Source: Phlebopus portentosus (lineage: Eukaryota > Basidiomycota > Agaricomycetes > Boletales > Boletinellaceae). From it: a DNA stretch of 64,000 nt. Shown here piece after piece: positions 59,287 through 64,000 of this stretch. A program made the position numbers and the translations under genes. Where the stretch lies: positions 372,001-436,000 of the forward strand of contig JAYXKI010000010.1 in the NCBI GenBank assembly GCA_037892935.1. The letters are read 5' to 3'. The notes under the pieces are model-generated. The model did no database searches, was not told the origin of the DNA, and was given only the letters and a program-made list of their open reading frames with translations. How positions within the stretch are numbered: position 1 is the stretch's first letter; each line of letters opens with the position of its first letter.

Positions 59287-60716
59287 ATGAGAATCTGGTC
59301 GGCACTTGCACTTGGTTACAGCTCAGAAGCAACTCGTGGCTCAGACTCATCCAGGTCGTCCACCTTTTCTGATGAAAGCGACATCAGCATCGGCGGATAC
59401 ATCCCATCAGAGAACCTCGACAATGTTCGTGTACTACAACGGGATGGTCCCTCTACCCCCATGATTCCCAGTAATGATGATGGTATTGATGATGATGATG
59501 ATGAGAGACAAGAAAATAGGCTTGGCGAATCTGCCAAGGGAAAGGGTAGAACTAACATCACAGACGAGGATTTCGCTCGAAGTTTGTTTGCGGAAGATGC
59601 ATTAGTGGAGTTTGAGGAGTACCACAGGCGCAATATGTCGATGTACGCGCCTTCGAGCGAGGCAGACCTTCTCTTTCAGAGGTTCTTGGATGAACAAGCG
59701 AGCTTCAACACACGACAGATGGTTGCTGATCTCGCGGCGACGCTAAGGCCTCTACAAATTGGCGAAATTGATAATCGAAGCATCCGTGGTGGAATGCACG
59801 ACACATCAATTGAGGAAGAAGTTCGATTTCCTACTGTTATCCGACCAGGTCCCATTGTATTCCCACCTCCACCGTTGTTTACTCGCGAGGAGTACGTAGC
59901 GCCTTTCTCATATTCTAATCTCTGATTCGATGCTGATTGTTCCGAAGAAGGAACGATCAGTCGGTCATCTGCAGTGTCTGCCGATGTCCCATCGAGGGCG
60001 AACCCGTCAGGCTCGAATGCGGGAGCAGATACGACATGGACTGCCTGAAGCGCATGTTCGAAGCGAACGTCGACGACGAATACCGCTTTCCGCCTCGTTG
60101 CTGTGGGCAGGTCATACCCCTGACCGTCGTGGAAGATCAAATTTCTAAGCAGACTCGTGATCTATACAAAGCAAAAATAGACGAGTACAGCACGCCCTGG
60201 CGCTTGTACTGCTCGAACGCGCAGTGCGCGCGCTTCCTTGGATCCCGTCAGCGCAAGGCTGTCTCCAAGACTTGCCGCGCCTGTAAGATAGAGACCTGCG
60301 CTTTATGCACCGCGCCAGCGCATTCGTCCGGCCAGAAATGCAAAATCGACAAGGATTTGCGAAAGGCGCTCAAACTTGGACAGCACTACGGGTGGCAACG
60401 CTGCCCACGCTGTCGCCAGCTCGTTGAGCGGAATGATGGCTGTTACCACATGTCCTGTCGATGCGGAGCCCAATTTTGCTATCTATGCGCGGGCAATTGG
60501 GGCCACTGCAAGTGTTGGCAGCGTAAACGTGCGTTCGTCAAGATCATTTTGTTCAGATGGTTGCATCTGAGGGGCGATTACCTCGTGAATGACGAGCCGG
60601 CTGCGAGCACGGGGAATGCAGTTACGAGGCTTTGTAGACGATCTTGGGAGAGCGTCAAGAAGGCGGTCACCCCTGCTTCGTCTGCGCCTGCGCCTGCGGG
60701 TGCTATTGCCGCATGA
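59287..60716 (+). CDS. RBR-type E3 ubiquitin ligase
   Basis: A RING-between-RING ligase that takes ubiquitin from an E2 onto its own cysteine before passing it to a substrate. Two exons (59287-59891, 59948-60716; 56-bp intron) give about 457 residues. The first 200 are acidic and disordered with an Asp run. RING1 starts at about residue 210 (CSVCRCPIEGEPVRLECGSR, ending PRCCGQVIPL). The IBR has YCSNAQCARFLGSRQRK and CRACKIETCALC. RING2 is CPRCRQLVERNDGCYHMSCR then CGAQFCYLC, with the likely catalytic Cys at about 367 in DGCYHM. A hydrophobic/basic stretch and an Ala/Pro tail follow. All zinc ligands appear present. Such RBR genes are multicopy in Agaricomycetes; the substrate is unknown. An upstream ATG (59140) would add 49 unlikely residues. 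Confidence 0.87.
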
Positions 60717-61908
60717 GACTGTCGTTGGTGTTCCTTTTTTGACGTGATCTTGCCGACGGGATATTACCTTCGAGTTTGTCTCTTGCCTTCTGGACTCGCT
60801 TAGATCTGCTTCAAATTATCGCATCGTCGCATCATCATGAGCGTTTCCTCATCAAAGCATTCGATGTCAATGCATCCGCCGTCTCCATACTGCTGTTTCA
60901 TTTCTGATATCAAGACAATCTGTATGAGTCCCTATCCGATCCTCCATGTAGAGAAGAATCCTAAATCTCTGTTTGTATTTCTGTTCGTCTTCGTTTCCTC
61001 GCTTTTTCGTTCAAATTTTCTGTCCTGCCCCCGATTTAGTTACCGTCCTTGTATGCATAGTCCCAATCGCGTTTTTCGTCGCTCTGTCTGTCTTTTTTCT
61101 TTGAACCAAAAGGTGCCTGTATGAATGTGACCCATCCTGTAAAAGAAAATTAATCTATTAACTTGAAAATATGGAGGATAAATGCGCTGTTTGTTACTTG
61201 GATTGATCCAAAAGGAAATGGAGTCTGCGACGCGACGCGTCAGTACCTCATCTCACCTTTCACTCGTCGGCCTCGTACCTCTGTCTCCTTGACGCATTCC
61301 TTGCGACTCGCAGAGAAGCGAACGTAGTGCGCAGTCTGCTGGCACTTGCATGGCCTTCTAGAGGGGTTCGGTCTTCCTTAGTCGCTTCGTGCTTACGACA
61401 AGTTCCAAGGCTACCTGTGTTTGCAATCGAGCCGTCCATTCGGACCTTTAGCTTCAACCTCTCGAGTCAATAACATCCTTCTCAAAGCTATTTTGGAGAC
61501 CGCTTGGAGGTTAATCTGCGGTACTGGCGCTATAGAAGGACGCGCTCTGGATTCAATAACAATCACACGTAGCATCGTTGCAACACATTGATTCAGAAAA
61601 GGCTGTCCTACACCTGTCGTAAGTCATTGATACCTATTCGTCTCTGATAGAAATCGCCTTCCAAGTCAGCATTGCCTGTGCGCCATGCTGATTGGTGTTT
61701 CATTGTTGTGGATATGATGAACTGCGTTATTTGTATTTGCACGTCAGTCGGAGTTGTTCTTCTTTTGAGGAACGAAAGACGAGACATTCTTTACGCTGCG
61801 TACTTTCTGAATAATATCTTTACCCTCCTTCGATCACCTCGTTTGTTCATCCACGATCAGAAACTTACTGACTTCCTCCTGTCATCTAAGCGAAACTGAA
61901 GAGACACA
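60717..61908. other. Intergenic, RBR 3' UTR and ELMO promoter
   Basis: 1.2 kb between two plus-strand genes. T-rich from 60830 to 61110, fitting a 3' UTR. No other element was recognised. Confidence 0.45.
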
Positions 61909-64000
61909 ATGAGCACCTACGCCAGCTCAACACCCACCGGGTCCTCTCGCACCGCACTCAACTACAACAGTAATGGGAATGGGAACGGGACGCCAACACA
62001 GTCAACAGTCGCACCGTCCGGACAAGCGACCAGCACCCGTCCAGGAACACTCGTGCCCACCAACACCGTCACCACCAAGGACGGCACCGTCGTTCGAGCG
62101 CGTATCGATCCTACCCTTGCGGTGGACGACGTCATTCGGCAGTTGTGTTTGAATTTGAAGATCCAGGACCCGCCGGTGCTTTATGCGCTGAGGGACGATG
62201 CGGATGAGCTTGTGACGGATGATAATTTGAGGAAGAAGATTAAGGGGAAGGTTAATCTGAAGTGCGTTTGTCAGTTTACTTTCAGTCTCGTTTCTGATGT
62301 GTCGTTTTTTCTTTAGGCTTGTGAGCGCACCGATAATCGAAGCGGCGGAGATCGTGGAGAAGTTGAGTATGAGGGATGATAAGACACTGCGGATGACGCT
62401 CTTTTCGTTGCAGAAGTTTATCAGGGTGGGTTTCAAGTCAAGGTGGTCAACGTCGATGGCAATGCTGACGAGTGTTTTTGCTTTCAGGAAGAGCAGTTTG
62501 CCAACGAGTTTCTTCAGAGAGACGGTCTGAAGGAGCTTATTGATGTCATCGCTGTCAGTCATGGAAATACTCTAGCAGTAAGTAATAACACCCAGGATTC
62601 TATGCCGTCCACTGGAGTATGAGCTTTGATTATCACAGTACGCTCTGAACGCAATGCAAAACCTCATGGAGCTCGACTACGGCTGGTCAACGCTCGACCA
62701 AACCTTCATACACACAGTCGTCAAGATTCTCTCCTCCAGCAGCTCACTCATCAACGTCTGTCGTCCTGCAACAGCCATCCTCAAAAAGCTCGTCGAGGCC
62801 GATCCGAGATCCCAACCGGGCCCAATTACCGCCTCATCAAGCCGAGCCCCGCCTGCTGCACCGCCGGGGAGCGTATATCGATACGGTTTTGATGTCGTCT
62901 GGGAGCAGATGAGGAAGGAAAGGGGGTTGCTTGAAACCGTTGTGAGTCGTCTTGGGAGCGCGGATAGTTTGATGGTGCTGAATAGGTAAGTTCCGTCGTC
63001 TTAACTATCTTCATTTTTTCTTTGGTTTCTGATAGAAAAGTTGTTTTGGATGGTGCCGATGACTCTGGAAATTAATTGCTCCCGGATAGTATGATGCTGA
63101 TTAATTCCTTGCTGTCGCATGCGACGGATATGCACTGGGAGGAGTTCACTTCCGAACTGGAACGTCTGAACGTCCGGAAAGCCGTCGTAGTAAGTGCATT
63201 TCTTTCGCGTTCCGTCCCTCTTATCCCACAATTCGACGCTTATTTACTTGTTGACAGCGTCTGATGTCATCGCATGTTATCGAAGACCTCACATCCTCCA
63301 TCCTCGACTTCCAAGCAAATGAAGTACGCATCATCCTCCGACGTAAACACGAGCCCGTCGACCCGCTCGAGATTGTCGAGCATTTCAATACTTTGAGATC
63401 AATTTGGCAGATGAGCAAGCTTGAGGAAGATGTTGTGCCCGAGGAAGGAGGGGCGAGGAGGAAGTGGAGGAAGTTGGGATTCGAGACGGAGGATGTGAGT
63501 CAGGAGTTTGCAGCTGTTGGTGTACTGGGGCTGGACTGCTTGGTGAGCTTCTGAAGGACTTGCTTTAACCTGGGGTCGTGGAGTTATGAGCTGACTTGAT
63601 TGGAATCTTTCTCAGAAACATTTCGCCCAAAGTGATCCGGATGAATTTGCGAAGGTGGGCCATCTTTCATCCAGTCAGGCATTTATGAAAGATTGATTTT
63701 GTATTCCTTCTTCAAGATCTTGCTCGAGCAGCTCAACAGACCCGCAGAACGTCGGTGTCCCGTAGCGAAAGCATCAAACGAAGTTGTCGAGCTTTTGTGC
63801 GAATACTGGGAGATCTTCGCACCTGGGTGTAAGCTTTCTTCACGACTACGACAATGAAGTAGCCAGAGACAATTCATGCACCTGTTCATACCAGATTCAA
63901 CTTCGACGACGTTCCAGCCCTTCTTTTTGAACTTTTACAAGGTTCATGTACTCGTCACGCAGTTCTTCCTTCGGTTCGTTAGCTTAACAAATATTGTCGG
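61909..64000 (+). CDS. ELMO/CED-12 family protein, 3' end outside the window
   Basis: ELMO proteins partner DOCK-type exchange factors to activate Rac/Cdc42 GTPases and so direct actin and polarity. Only the N-terminal part is present. After a Ser/Thr/Asn-rich start (MSTYASSTPTGSSRTALNYN) comes a ubiquitin-like region (TVVRARIDPTLAVDDVIRQL). An armadillo-type helical region spread over short exons follows: PIIEAAEIVEKLSMRDDKTL, EFLQRDGLKELIDVI, YALNAMQNLMELDYGW and SLLSHATDMHWEEFTSELER. The last visible exon reads FNFDDVPALLFELLQGS before the window ends, so the ELMO core and PH region should lie downstream. Introns are about 50-70 bp with GT-AG ends. ATG 61909 has an A three bases upstream, a good start context. 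Confidence 0.85.

Overview
The window looks like nuclear DNA of an agaricomycete (mushroom-type) basidiomycete. Genes are broken by many short introns, mostly 50-70 bp with GT-AG ends and CT(A/G)A(C/T)-like branch points. Bacterial-style operons are absent. Several products are eukaryotic or fungal core proteins (ORC2, SEC6, ARP8, QNS1, a Con7-like zinc finger, an R3H-SUZ protein). A small protein resembles the MLKL-type N-terminal bundle that is common in Agaricomycetes. I cannot name a genus.

Layout. 0.4-14.3 kb holds five minus-strand genes: an MFS transporter, an R3H-SUZ RNA-binding protein, a vacuolar-type amino-acid transporter (AAAP), the small MLKL-NTD-like protein with an 11-residue-repeat tail, and a secreted A1 aspartic protease with a GPI-like C-terminus. 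15.1-20.7 kb is plus strand: a 765-residue disordered protein with two KEN boxes and a PP1-docking-like KVRF, then ARP8 of the INO80 remodeller. 21.3-29.6 kb is almost gene-free. A Con7-like C2H2 transcription factor lies at 29.6-32.1 kb, followed by another gene-poor stretch to 38.8 kb.

From 38.8 to 49.1 kb is a compact housekeeping block: a Saf1-like F-box/RCC1 protein, ORC2, SEC6 and QNS1, with alternating strands. A 428-bp hAT-type MITE with 18-bp inverted ends and an 8-bp target duplication sits in the divergent ORC2/SEC6 promoter. From 49.3 to 58.4 kb the region is shaped by duplication: two tandem F-box-like genes, then two Smr-domain genes, one of which carries an internal tandem duplication. 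An RBR ubiquitin ligase and a 3'-truncated ELMO/CED-12 gene close the window.

Most neighbours are functionally unrelated, as is usual in fungi. Shared elements between neighbours are short divergent promoters (ORC2/SEC6; QNS1/F-box A) and convergent 3' ends (Saf1-like/ORC2; SEC6/QNS1). The most unusual observations are the MLKL-like protein with its amphipathic tail, a Con7-like intron whose retention would add a hydrophobic segment in frame, the MITE in an essential bidirectional promoter, and the half-duplicated Smr gene.
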